From Chloroflexi bacterium TSY (GTDB lineage: Bacteria > Chloroflexota > Anaerolineae > Caldilineales > Caldilineaceae): DNA of 31,710 bases. The DNA lies in assembly GCA_019217005.1 (NCBI GenBank), contig JAHBNG010000153.1, positions 1 through 31,710 on the forward strand. The letters are read 5' to 3'. The position numbers and the translations under genes were made by a program. The notes beneath the pieces were generated by a model, which was not told the origin of the DNA, made no database searches, and saw only the letters and a list, made by a program, of their open reading frames with translations. Position 1 is the stretch's first letter. Each line of letters begins with the position of its first letter. Below are positions 23,990 through 31,710 of the stretch, in pieces.

Positions 23990-24385
23990 ATGCCTACATT
24001 CTGCATTCATTCCCGATCGTTTGACGAGACCCTGCAGCTTAGCACCATTCAGGGTATACGACTTGAGACTGTTGTTGCACCGACGATTGTGCCTCAGATC
24101 GATGAAGATCTGGAGACACCGCCGGATATGTCTACTGAACCGATGTGGCGCGTCCTCCTCCACAATGACAACGTCACGCCAATGGAGTATGTGCTTCTTA
24201 TCTTGGAACATCTTTTCTTCCTATCGAGCGAATTAGCGGAACATGTGATGTGGACAGCTCATACAGAAGGCACGGCCGTTGTGGTTCTCCGACCGCGCAA
24301 CGAAGCAGATCGACTGATTAAAGCAGCACACGGCCGCGCCCGAATGGATGGTTTTCCGCTCACGTTTAGCATGGAGCCGGATTAA
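23990..24385 (+). CDS. clpS: ATP-dependent Clp protease adaptor ClpS
   Basis: The 131-residue protein has a flexible 45-50 residue N-terminal tail and then the ClpS core: [26 protein letters not shown]59 and D60 match the residues that bind N-degron amino groups, and H91 in WTAHTEG matches the conserved histidine. The C-terminus ([14 protein letters not shown]) ends in the typical beta strand. ClpS hands N-end-rule substrates to the ClpA or ClpC unfoldase of the Clp protease. The ATG at 23990 is preferred to an upstream TTG because ATAGGTG lies before it. No clpA or clpC is adjacent. A Nudix gene follows on the same strand 70 bases later. Confidence 0.88.
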   Translation: MPTFCIHSRSFDETLQLSTIQGIRLETVVAPTIVPQIDEDLETPPDMSTEPMWRVLLHNDNVTPMEYVLLILEHLFFLSSELAEHVMWTAHTEGTAVVVLRPRNEADRLIKAAHGRARMDGFPLTFSMEPD

Positions 24386-24455
24386 TGGTGGATAGTGGAT
24401 GTAAAAATCACCATATTTTCATCACAACCGCGATATAGAAAAACGAGGTTCGAAG

Positions 24456-25022
24456 TTGCGATCTTGGAAAACCCACTCACGCAAAGTTGTCTTTCAACCC
24501 AATGATGGGCGTTGGTTGACCGTTGAAGATCATTCAATCGAATTACCTGATGGACAACTAATAGAGGGGTGGTTGTGGCTTCGCGCACCGGACTATGTGA
24601 TTGTGGCTGCTTTCACCGAAACCGGTCAACTTCTCTGCTTTCGGCAAACAAAATATGCCGTTGATGGGGTAACACTTGCTCCACCGGGTGGATATATCGA
24701 AACGGGTGAAGATCCTCTATTGGCGGCGCAACGAGAGTTATTGGAAGAAACTGGATATCAAGCTCCAGAGTGGAACTCACTGGGCAGTTTTGTGGTAGAT
24801 GGGAACCGTGGTTTTTGCACCGCGCATCTGTACCTGGCACGCGGCGCTCGCTGGGTTCAGCCTATCGATGCAGATGATTTGGAAGAACAAGAGCTTCTCT
24901 TGTTAGATAGAAAATCTGTACAATCTGCGCTCGACAAGGGCAAATTTCGGGCGATTGCTTGGACAACGGCGATTGCATTGGCTTTATTACACGTTGAAGA
25001 CTCTTACGAACCATCTTCTTAG
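24456..25022 (+). CDS. Nudix hydrolase, ADP-ribose pyrophosphatase type
   Basis: The 188-residue protein contains a complete Nudix box, G79-x5-E85-x7-R93-E-L-L-E-E-T-G100-Y101, the metal-binding loop-helix that cleaves nucleoside diphosphates linked to another moiety. The preceding strands (DYVIVAAFTETGQLLCFRQTKYAVDG, then LAPPGG) resemble the ADP-sugar pyrophosphatase branch. It starts at a TTG at 24456 with GAGG seven bases upstream; no ATG fits. It probably clears ADP-ribose or an ADP-sugar in the cytoplasm. It converges on mutL. Confidence 0.9.
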   Translation: MRSWKTHSRKVVFQPNDGRWLTVEDHSIELPDGQLIEGWLWLRAPDYVIVAAFTETGQLLCFRQTKYAVDGVTLAPPGGYIETGEDPLLAAQRELLEETGYQAPEWNSLGSFVVDGNRGFCTAHLYLARGARWVQPIDADDLEEQELLLLDRKSVQSALDKGKFRAIAWTTAIALALLHVEDSYEPSS

Positions 25023-25041
25023 GCCGCTCCAATTTTAAACG

Positions 25042-25101
25042 ATCCACAGATGGACAAGAATTACAGGATTAGAAAGCGAAAAATCCGGTCAATCTGTGGA
25101 T
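25042..25101. repeat. inverted repeat between convergent genes
   Basis: ATCCACAGAT (25042-25051) and ATCTGTGGAT (25092-25101) pair perfectly around 40 bases. It lies between the ends of the Nudix and mutL genes and resembles other small intergenic palindromes; it could also limit read-through from both sides. Confidence 0.5.
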
Positions 25102-25122
25102 AATTTATCTTTCGGAATCACC

Positions 25123-27303
25123 TCAAACACGTCCAAACGCCTTTTCCAACTCGCCAGCTGAGAGCTGAATCATTGTTGGCCGCCCATGCGGACAGGTGCG
25201 CGGTGATTGACACGCCTCTAACTGACGAATGAGTTCCTGCATCTCAATGTCACTCAACAACTGTCCTGCTTTGATGGCCGCTCGCTTACAGACCATCTTG
25301 ACTAATCGGGCCTCTAATTCTTCGCCCACCAGATTCCGCTGCATACCCAACGAATCTGCAATTTCGCCAATGACTTGCAAAGGGTCTTGTCCAGACAAGA
25401 CAGCGGGTACAGCACGAACCAAAAAAGTATCACCACCAAACGGTTCTACATCAAATCCGATGCGGTTTAGCTCCTCCATGTGCTGTGCCACCAATCCAGC
25501 GGTCTCGCTTCCTGCATGAAGCGTGAGCGGTTGCAGCAATTGCTGACGTGCAACTGAATTCTCAGCCCGTTCGGGAACCTGATTCTGTGCCCCACCATAC
25601 TTTTCCGCCATAAATTTTTCATACAGAATCCGCTCATGGGCCGCATGTTGATCGATCAGAAACATGCCTTCCGGCCCCTCTGTCACAATATAAGTTGCTC
25701 CAATCTGGCCCACCACCCGTAAAGGTGGAAGCTGGCGGGAGCGCTCCACAACAACTTCACGGGATGACTCGGTCTGTCTGGGTTCATCAACTTGTGCAAT
25801 GGTTCCCTCTGCGTTTTGCTCAACGACTGGCGGATCAGATCGAGTTTCGTGATCCATCGAGGTAGGACTTGAATCAACATATGAAGCAGCATCGATGGGT
25901 AAGTTCGCTGGCTGATCTGGCGCGGCATCCGGTACGCCAGATCTCATGCCTGGTGGTGTGGCGATAGGTGGAGATGTAGATGCTGGCGAACGATAGAGAT
26001 CGAGCGACTGCTGCCGTCCCGCATTTACTATACTATCTCGACGAACGGACCATCCCGTGCTAGAGCTACTCGACGCAATCTCTGACCATTCATCCGTCCG
26101 CAATTGTGACGCTTCTGGCGGGATAGCCCCGGGAGCAAGCGTCATATCGGGAACGGGTGCACTTTGCACAATGGCACGACGGACGGCTTTTTGCACGGCG
26201 CTAAAAACACGTCGGTCTTCCTGGAAGCGCACCTGTGTCTTTTGAGGATGCACATTCACATCAACCATGCTTGGATCAAGATCGACGAAGATTGTGGCGA
26301 TGGGAAAACGACCACCTGGCAGCAGAGTGTGATAAGCCTGAATAATGGCATAGGAGAGGTTGCGGTCTTCTACGTAGCGCCGATTGACAAAGAGATCAAT
26401 ATTTTTACGATTGGCTCGCGTTAAGCTCGGCAGACTCGCATAACCAGTCACACAAATGGGTCGGATTGTGGCGTTGATCGTTGAATGTCTTGGTGCCTCA
26501 TCTCCCATGAAATCAATCTCATCAGACAAACCTGGTTCCGAATTCTGTTGCGACAGTGTCTGTCCCCATTCCCCGATCTTAACCATCTGCTTTGCATTTT
26601 CTAACCCATAGACCTTCACCAACACATCAAATAGATCACCTCGACCATTGGATTGAAAGATTAAACGTCCTTCATTGACAAAACTAAATCGTCGTTCTGG
26701 ATAGGCCAATGCATAGTGTTGAATGACAGAACTGATGTGCCCTGCTTCTGTGACAGCTTTGCGCAGAAATTTTTTGCGCGCTGGCATATTGTAAAAGAGA
26801 TGCTCAATGTTAATGACTGTACCGACAGGTGCTCCGGTGCGTCGCTGATCGACAATTTGACCACCCTCGATCCGCAACTGCACACCATATTGGAGGGCAC
26901 CGTCATTTGCACCTTTCTCGTTGTCGGCATCGTCTGCTCCTTCGGCTTCTGATGGGGACTGAGCACGGGTTGTCAATGTTACCTGGCTGACAGCAGCAAT
27001 GCTAAAGAGCGCTTCGCCGCGAAAGCCAAAGGTCGCAATCTGATTTAGATCTTCGGCCTTCTGCAACTTGCTGGTGGCATGACGTTCAAACGCCAAGGGC
27101 ACTTCATCTGGCGGAATGCCATGACCGTTGTCAATCACGCGTAAAAGACGTTGTCCGCCTTCACGAATTTCAACGCGAATTTCAGTGGCCCCGGCATCTA
27201 GGCTATTCTCGAGCAGCTCCTTCGCCACATTGGCAGGGCGCTCTACCACTTCACCAGCGGCGATTTTGGCAGCCACATCTGTGGCTAAAAGTTGAATAGT
27301 CAT
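25123..27303 (-). CDS. mutL: DNA mismatch repair protein MutL, endonuclease type
   Basis: The 726-residue protein has all GHKL ATPase motifs at the N-terminus: KELLENSLDAGA (28-39, with the catalytic E32), DNGHGIP (58-64), and TFGFRGEAL (91-99). A proline- and serine-rich linker runs from about 385 to 525. The C-terminal domain holds the metal-dependent nicking site DQHAAHERILYE (551-562), with supporting CKRAAIKAG (672-680) and CPHGRPT (704-710). These are present in MutL of bacteria without MutH and absent in the E. coli protein. It would couple MutS mismatch recognition to strand nicking. mutS is not in the window. No clear ribosome site is seen. Confidence 0.97.
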   Translation of the reverse strand: MTIQLLATDVAAKIAAGEVVERPANVAKELLENSLDAGATEIRVEIREGGQRLLRVIDNGHGIPPDEVPLAFERHATSKLQKAEDLNQIATFGFRGEALFSIAAVSQVTLTTRAQSPSEAEGADDADNEKGANDGALQYGVQLRIEGGQIVDQRRTGAPVGTVINIEHLFYNMPARKKFLRKAVTEAGHISSVIQHYALAYPERRFSFVNEGRLIFQSNGRGDLFDVLVKVYGLENAKQMVKIGEWGQTLSQQNSEPGLSDEIDFMGDEAPRHSTINATIRPICVTGYASLPSLTRANRKNIDLFVNRRYVEDRNLSYAIIQAYHTLLPGGRFPIATIFVDLDPSMVDVNVHPQKTQVRFQEDRRVFSAVQKAVRRAIVQSAPVPDMTLAPGAIPPEASQLRTDEWSEIASSSSSTGWSVRRDSIVNAGRQQSLDLYRSPASTSPPIATPPGMRSGVPDAAPDQPANLPIDAASYVDSSPTSMDHETRSDPPVVEQNAEGTIAQVDEPRQTESSREVVVERSRQLPPLRVVGQIGATYIVTEGPEGMFLIDQHAAHERILYEKFMAEKYGGAQNQVPERAENSVARQQLLQPLTLHAGSETAGLVAQHMEELNRIGFDVEPFGGDTFLVRAVPAVLSGQDPLQVIGEIADSLGMQRNLVGEELEARLVKMVCKRAAIKAGQLLSDIEMQELIRQLEACQSPRTCPHGRPTMIQLSAGELEKAFGRV

Positions 27304-27745
27304 AGTCGTTTAACCAGTGTTCTTTGTCTATTATACCATCAATTGCTACAAAAGAACATTTGTTTTGGATGATAGAAAAATAACAATGTGTCCCACAGTA
27401 TGTAAATGGAGACCGCTCAACCAAAGAACCTGCTCCATTGATACACTTTGTGGTACATATCCAAAAAACTCGAGTTTACAATTTCGTAACTTTTTCCAAT
27501 CACAGACGTCTATTCAAGTGTATGCTGTACGCCCAACTGCAGTTATGGAATGAGCATTAAATAAGTTGAACAGTCATTCTCGAGTGAAACGAAGAATCGT
27601 GTTCAAGCTATTTAATTCCGATTCCTATGTCGTATCGGTCTTGGCCAATGATACCGAACTTGAGATGAAAACCCTAGGGTAAAACGAATACTACGTTCGA
27701 TTTGCGCTAAGGAGCAGAAGTTGCAGGTAGGAACAGGAGCCAAAC
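27304..27745. other. intergenic region without a gene
   Basis: About 440 bases between the divergent mutL and the secreted-protein gene. It must carry both promoters, but no convincing hexamer pair is visible. The only recognisable element is the dispersed repeat at 27573-27598. The short frames within it lack ribosome sites and family likeness. Confidence 0.5.
27573..27598. repeat. dispersed CATTCTCG..CGAAGAATC repeat, copy 2
   Basis: GTCATTCTCGAGTGAAACGAAGAATC matches the copy at 11024-11050 with two differences, in the same orientation and again in an intergenic gap. Confidence 0.6.
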
Positions 27746-28585
27746 ATGTTGCATCAACATCAGCTCAGTCGCCAGATTGGATATGGTGTCGCTTTTTCAT
27801 TGCTGATAATTTTGTCTGGGCTTAGCGTGTTCAACGACAGTGCGCTACAAGCTTCCATTGAGACAAATCTGATTGGTGATACGATCCCATCACCCGGCGA
27901 AACAATTCCCGCAGCCGGAACAAACGTGAATGTGTTACATCTGGCATCCTTTGGACCGGACACATCAGTCACAATTACGATCAGCGGAACAAAATCATTG
28001 CAGACATTCAATCAGATTGAAATCGGCGATACAACTGGTTATCTGAGCATTGGATCTGGTGCAAGTCAAATTTCAGTGACGCCCACCGGCAGCACTACAC
28101 CGGTGATCAACCAAAGCCTAACATTTCAAGCCGATCAAGCATATACCGTCATCGTGATCGGTGATGGCACGAATCAACCACTTTCGTTGCGCAGCCTAGT
28201 AGACACAACCACAGCATCGCCTGATCTCATGGGCAAGTTACGCGTCGTCCATGCAGCGCCATTTAGCGCCAATCTTGCCGACACAACTCTCAATATTGTG
28301 ACCCAAGCTGGAGACAGCGTCAACCCAAGCCTGAATAATCTGCAATACGGTGGGAATAGTGGTTTCTTAACGCTTCCGACAGGAAAGTACGATTGGAAAG
28401 TTGAGCTGGCAAATGATAACAGTCTCTACGTCGATTTACCACCTTTTACGCTCAATATCGACGCCGTACTGACACTCTATATAGTGGGTGATGGGACGCA
28501 TCAAGCGCGGGCTGGCTTGCTTATGATTCTAACACCAGGAAGTAAACCGGAAATCCTCTACTCCCCGGCCTTCCTCAGGTCATAG
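27746..28585 (+). CDS. secreted DUF4397-like protein
   Basis: The 279-residue protein has an N-terminal hydrophobic signal (IGYGVAFSLLIILSGLSVF) and probable cleavage soon after, so it should be exported. The rest consists of two related beta-rich units. The first runs from NVNVLHLASFGPDTSVTITISG to AYTVIVIGDGTNQPLSL. The second runs from KLRVVHAAPFSANLADTTLNIV to LTLYIVGDGTHQARAGLLMI. The RVVHAAP and Y-x-VIVIGDG phrases are typical of DUF4397 cell-surface domains of unknown function. AGGAG lies seven bases before the ATG. No membrane anchor is evident at the C-terminus. The following 200 bases (28586-28794) show no gene. Confidence 0.75.
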   Translation: MLHQHQLSRQIGYGVAFSLLIILSGLSVFNDSALQASIETNLIGDTIPSPGETIPAAGTNVNVLHLASFGPDTSVTITISGTKSLQTFNQIEIGDTTGYLSIGSGASQISVTPTGSTTPVINQSLTFQADQAYTVIVIGDGTNQPLSLRSLVDTTTASPDLMGKLRVVHAAPFSANLADTTLNIVTQAGDSVNPSLNNLQYGGNSGFLTLPTGKYDWKVELANDNSLYVDLPPFTLNIDAVLTLYIVGDGTHQARAGLLMILTPGSKPEILYSPAFLRS

Positions 28586-28794
28586 TGGATAGGCAACTCG
28601 TAGGTCACATATCCATGCGTGACGGGCGTCAAAGACCCTGGATCTTCACTTGGAAACCATTTTTAGCTTGATGGACGTACTTGTAGCTTATCCTGCCGAG
28701 ATGGAACCTACCGTGTCTCGTCTCTGGACCCACTCTTGTTAATTTCCACGGTGGTGGATGGCAGTCCCCCGAGTCCATTACTGTGCAAATTAAA

Positions 28795-28830
28795 AAAAGC
28801 CGAGAAAGAATCAATCCTTTCTCGGCTTTT
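28795..28830. terminator. bidirectional intrinsic terminator
   Basis: AAAAGCCGAGAAAG and CTTTCTCGGCTTTT pair perfectly over 14 bp around an 8-nt loop, giving a T-run on both strands. It can end transcripts from the secreted-protein gene (plus) and from the molybdenum-hydroxylase unit (minus). Confidence 0.85.
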
Positions 28831-28927
28831 CATTTTGTGGCTCAACAGGATCCGCGTGGTTGACCCGCTTTGGTTTCGACACAACTTCGTCACTCAACCG
28901 ACGCTGGTCTTCCCTGCCTTTGTCCAT
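28811..28927 (-). CDS. possible 38-residue charged peptide
   Basis: The frame from the ATG at 28927 reads MDKGREDQRRLSDEVVSK and continues with KPKRVNHADPVEPQNEKPRKD, a strongly charged, low-hydrophobic product. Its stop lies in the loop of the terminator, as often happens for a last gene. Only a weak GGATC is present upstream. It could equally be chance. Confidence 0.22.
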   Translation of the reverse strand: MDKGREDQRRLSDEVVSKPKRVNHADPVEPQNEKPRKD

Positions 28928-28988
28928 CAGATGAGATCCAAAAGAGCCAATTTTGTACGCCTTTACAAATAGCAATTGTAGCACGGTG

Positions 28989-29267
28989 CTACCCACCACT
29001 CAATGCAGGCACAAAGTGAATTTCGCTTGGCTCGCGCAGCTTCTGCCGGACGCCGCGGTAGGTTACCTCTCCATCAATCGACACAGCGATATTGGGGCGA
29101 ATATTGCCTTCATCACAGAGACGTGCTTCGATGCCAGGATATTCTTCGTCCAAGCGAATGATCAATTCACCGACTGATGTGGCGCTAACTTCAACAATTT
29201 CTGCGCCATTGGTCAAATCACGATAAAGCGGTGGAATCCATACGCTATGGACTGGTGCATTCTCCAT
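28989..29267 (-). CDS. MoaD/ThiS-family sulfur carrier
   Basis: The 92-residue protein has a ubiquitin-like fold pattern and ends in the diagnostic di-glycine (HFVPALSGG). That tail is adenylated and turned into a thiocarboxylate to deliver sulfur. A MoaD-type role in molybdopterin synthesis is favoured because the gene directly follows (six bases) a molybdopterin-dependent hydroxylase large subunit. The central stretch ATSVGELIIRLDEEYPGIEARLCDEGNIRPNIAVSIDGE matches MoaD proteins. It is the last gene of the unit, before a strong terminator. The MoaE partner is not in the window. Confidence 0.9.
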   Translation of the reverse strand: MENAPVHSVWIPPLYRDLTNGAEIVEVSATSVGELIIRLDEEYPGIEARLCDEGNIRPNIAVSIDGEVTYRGVRQKLREPSEIHFVPALSGG

Positions 29268-29273
29268 AATTGT

Positions 29274-31571
29274 TTATGCTTCTTTCTCCCAAAGTGCCTC
29301 AGTGACACGCACGGGCGACATCGGCAATGTCGTCAGACGCACATCCAGCGCACGATAAAGCGCATTGGCAATGGCAGCCGGCGGCGGTACTATGGGCACC
29401 TCGCCCACACCACGGACACCATATGGATGGCTCGGTTGGGGTACCTCAACCAAGACTGTATCGATCATGGGTAGATCGAGCGAAGTGGGCATTCGATAAT
29501 CGAGCAGGCTTGCATTGCTCATATGCCCCTCGTCATCATAGACATACTCTTCGTTCAGTCCCCAACCAATCCCCTGCACGACGCCGCCTTGAATCTGCCC
29601 TTCTACGTAGCTGGGATGGATTGCCGTGCCAACATCTTGTACGGCCGTGAAACGCAAAATCGCAACTTTGCCCGTCTCGACATCAACTTCAAGATCAACG
29701 ATGTGGGTTGCAAAGCCAGGGCCAAAGTTTTGGGGATGAGCCGATGCGCTGGCTGAGATCGAGACACCCATACTACTGACCTTTTGCGCAAGTTCCTTAA
29801 AGCTCAGGCTCTCGCCATTGTGAGAGAAGACACCGGCATCAAATTTGACTTGACTGGCTTCCACGTCCCACAAATCAGCTGCATGCTGGCTCAATTCGTC
29901 AGTGAGTTTGGCACCGAGCTTGCTCATGACGACGCCACCTGAAAAGGTTGTTCGACTGCCACCCGTCACGTCGTTGTAACCCACGGAGTCGGTGTCAGCC
30001 ACTTGTGGATTCACATCCATTACTTCCAGCCCCAGCGTCTCGGCAAGCTGCATGGCGAGCGATGTACGCGTGCCACCAATATCGGTCGAGCCCTCAATCA
30101 AGTTGATGGTTCCATCCGCGTTGATACTGGCCGTTGCAGAGGATTGACCGCCCCAGTTGAACCAGACCCCACTGGCCACGCCGCGCCCCACCCGCTTGTT
30201 GGGTCCCGATGGCTCAGGCAGAGGCGCAGTGTAATGAGCATGTGCCTTGGCTGCTTCCACCGTCTCGATAAAACCAATCCGGTCATAAAGAGGCCCGGTT
30301 GGACGTCGGTCTCCTTCTTTGGCACCGTTGATCAGCCGTATATCAAGTGGGTCCAGATTCAAAGCTTCGGCCAACTCATCGATGACTGTCTCGAAGCAAA
30401 GCAGCGTTTGTCGTTCCTGGTGCGCGATAGGCGGCGGCTTTAGGCTTATTGACCAGAACATCGTAACCATCGATCTGCAAATTTTCAATGTTATAAGGTC
30501 CAATGATAGTACCCGTCCCCGCACCAACAGGCGAACCAGGGAAACCACCAGCCTCATAAGCCAACGACAGTTCGGCCGCTGTGATGCGTCCATCCTTTGT
30601 GGCACCCATTTTGGCCTTGATGTAGGAGCCAGAGTTGGGCCCGGTAGCAGCGAGAACGGCTGTGCGCGTCATCGCGATCTTGACGGGGCGATGCCCTGCT
30701 TTCTTAGACAGAAGCGCCACGACTGGTTCCAAATAGACATTAATCTTGCCGCCAAATCCGCCCCCGATCTCGGTCGGTATCACTTTCACTTTGGAGAGCG
30801 GAACTTGAAGAATTTCCGCTACTTGACCGCGAGCGGCAAAAGCGCCTTGCGTACTGCACCAAACCTCTAACTGACCATCTGCACGCCAGAGTCCGGTGGC
30901 GCTATGTGGCTCAATATAGCCCTGATGAACAGGGCTGGCTAAAAATTCCCGTTCAATGACGATGTCTGCGGCAGCAAAGCCAGCCTCCAAATCACCGCGC
31001 TGGTGCTGAATATGGCTTGCCACATTGGTCGGCTCATTCCCGAGTTGCCCCAATTCATCAGTTCGAAGATCTTCTAATAAAATGGGCGCATCAGGCTCCA
31101 TGGCCTTGCGCACATCAAGCACTGGTTCTAACACCTCATACTCGACCTCGATCAACTCAAGCGCATCTTCCGCCACATGGCGATCGACGGCTGCAACAGC
31201 GGCCACTGCATGATGGTGGTAAAGCACCTTATCACCCGCCAACACGTTGAAGCTTGCGTAGCGTAGGTTGGCGGCTCCTTCTCCAAAATCCTTGACCTTG
31301 TCCGCCAAAACTGGCAAATCTTGCCCCGTCACAACAGCGTGGACGCCGGGCAACGCCTCGGCTTTAGTTGTATCAATAGAGAGGATGCGCGCATGAGCGT
31401 GCGGGCTGCGCAAGACGGCTCCATGTAACATACCCGATAGCCGTACGTCAGCACCATAAATAGCACGCCCGTCACTTTATCAGTTCCATCGTGCCGGATC
31501 GGGCGCGACCCGATCACACGATATCCATTCTTTGGTTGTGATTCAGAAACATCTTTTTCGATAACTGCCAT
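29274..31571 (-). pseudogene. xanthine dehydrogenase-type molybdopterin large subunit, frameshifted as written
   Basis: Together about 766 codons encode a full molybdenum hydroxylase large subunit (xanthine/aldehyde/CO dehydrogenase family). Order: N-terminal YRVIGSRPIRHDGTDKVTG; RSPHAHARILSID; TEIGGGFGGK at the cofactor-binding region; YRAPG; then the C-terminal half with STDIGGTRT, the VQDVGTAIHPSYVEGQIQGGVVQGIGW stretch, and GVRGVGEVPIVPPPAAI containing the catalytic glutamate. An AAAGGAG ribosome site (31578-31584) precedes the ATG. The frame slips at about 31468-31470 (a CCC run) and again at about 30394-30400 (AA and AAA runs). The net shifts equal one and two missing bases, so the gene may be intact in reality. 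The GVRGVGE glutamate and Mo-site motifs are all present. The substrate is not assignable. Confidence 0.88.
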
Positions 31572-31595
31572 TGTATTCTCCTTTTAGGCAAAAGC

Positions 31596-31660
31596 TCAAG
31601 AGGAGGCGAAGGAATGCGGGTATACAACCGCACTTTCTCTTGATGCCTCAGCCTTCGCCT
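31596..31660 (-). promoter_or_regulatory. crossing inverted repeats in the hydroxylase leader
   Basis: On the minus strand AGGCGAAGG (31652-31660) pairs with CCTTCGCCT (31604-31612), while TCAAGAG (31637-31643) pairs with CTCTTGA (31596-31602). The two pairings cross, and a 5-bp hairpin TGCGG/CCGCA (31615-31619, 31628-31632) lies inside. The structure fills the gap between the upstream stop at 31665 and the ribosome site at 31578. It could form a pseudoknot or two competing hairpins, which would suit control of translation start. Confidence 0.45.
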
Positions 31661-31664
31661 TTCC

Positions 31665-31710
31665 CTAAGCCGCAACCGTTTCCATCTCAGTGCTATCTGC
31701 TGCGTCGAGC
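31665..31710 (-). CDS. 3' end of an upstream gene, cut by the window edge
   Basis: The last 14 codons read LDAADSTEMETVAA and stop with TAG, in the same direction as the hydroxylase gene and 93 bases before it. From its position it may be the FAD or iron-sulfur subunit of the same enzyme, but too little is present to tell. Confidence 0.5.
   Translation of the reverse strand, partial: LDAADSTEMETVAA

Noticed and set aside
30003..30870. Two long plus-strand frames (146 and 183 codons)
   Set aside because: They are antisense to well-conserved hydroxylase coding sequence and show no protein-like features.

Overview
The window looks like a mid-GC bacterial chromosome, most plausibly an uncultured Chloroflexota (Caldilinea/Anaerolineae-like). 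The hints are glycan-type ABC transporter blocks without their own ATPases, an endonuclease-type MutL, class C beta-lactamase-like hydrolases, DUF4397-type secreted proteins and small dispersed palindromic repeats. This assignment rests on family recognition only; there is no rRNA or other taxonomic marker here.

Left edge (1-1700): a degenerate IS110-family transposase on the minus strand. Its upstream DNA folds into stem-loops in the place where IS110-group elements encode a bridge RNA. Then come an HpcH/HpaI-type aldolase (plus) and, converging on it, a two-gene minus-strand unit of an unknown protein and a PIG-L deacetylase. A 318-bp non-autonomous element with terminal inverted repeats and a perfect 8-bp target duplication (4251-4568) lies between this unit and the next.

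Middle (4608-16916): a long minus-strand catabolic block. In transcription order it holds a Tat-type lipoprotein sugar-binding protein, a MalF-like permease, a small class 3 lipase, a MalG-like permease, a beta-propeller hydrolase-like protein, a GNAT acetyltransferase, an (alpha/alpha)-barrel-like protein, a family 5 (Dpp/Opp) solute-binding lipoprotein and its DppB/DppC permeases. Neither transporter has an ATPase gene in the window. The likely logic is import of a substituted oligosaccharide or conjugate, followed by cytoplasmic trimming. Upstream are repeated operator-like sequences and a remnant of another hydrolase gene.

Right part (17400-31710): mostly housekeeping and orphan genes. 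They are a coiled-coil protein with a possible nuclease-like C-terminus, a serine hydrolase, tyrS, an MFS transporter broken by one in-frame TGA, a 76-residue orphan protein, clpS, a Nudix hydrolase, mutL, a secreted DUF4397-like protein, and a molybdenum hydroxylase unit (MoaD-like protein, frameshifted xanthine dehydrogenase-type large subunit, and the 3' end of an upstream gene). The leader of the large subunit has two crossing inverted repeats. The frameshifts in the IS110 and hydroxylase genes all fall at short homopolymers and are all explained by missing bases, so sequencing error is a serious alternative to pseudogenisation.
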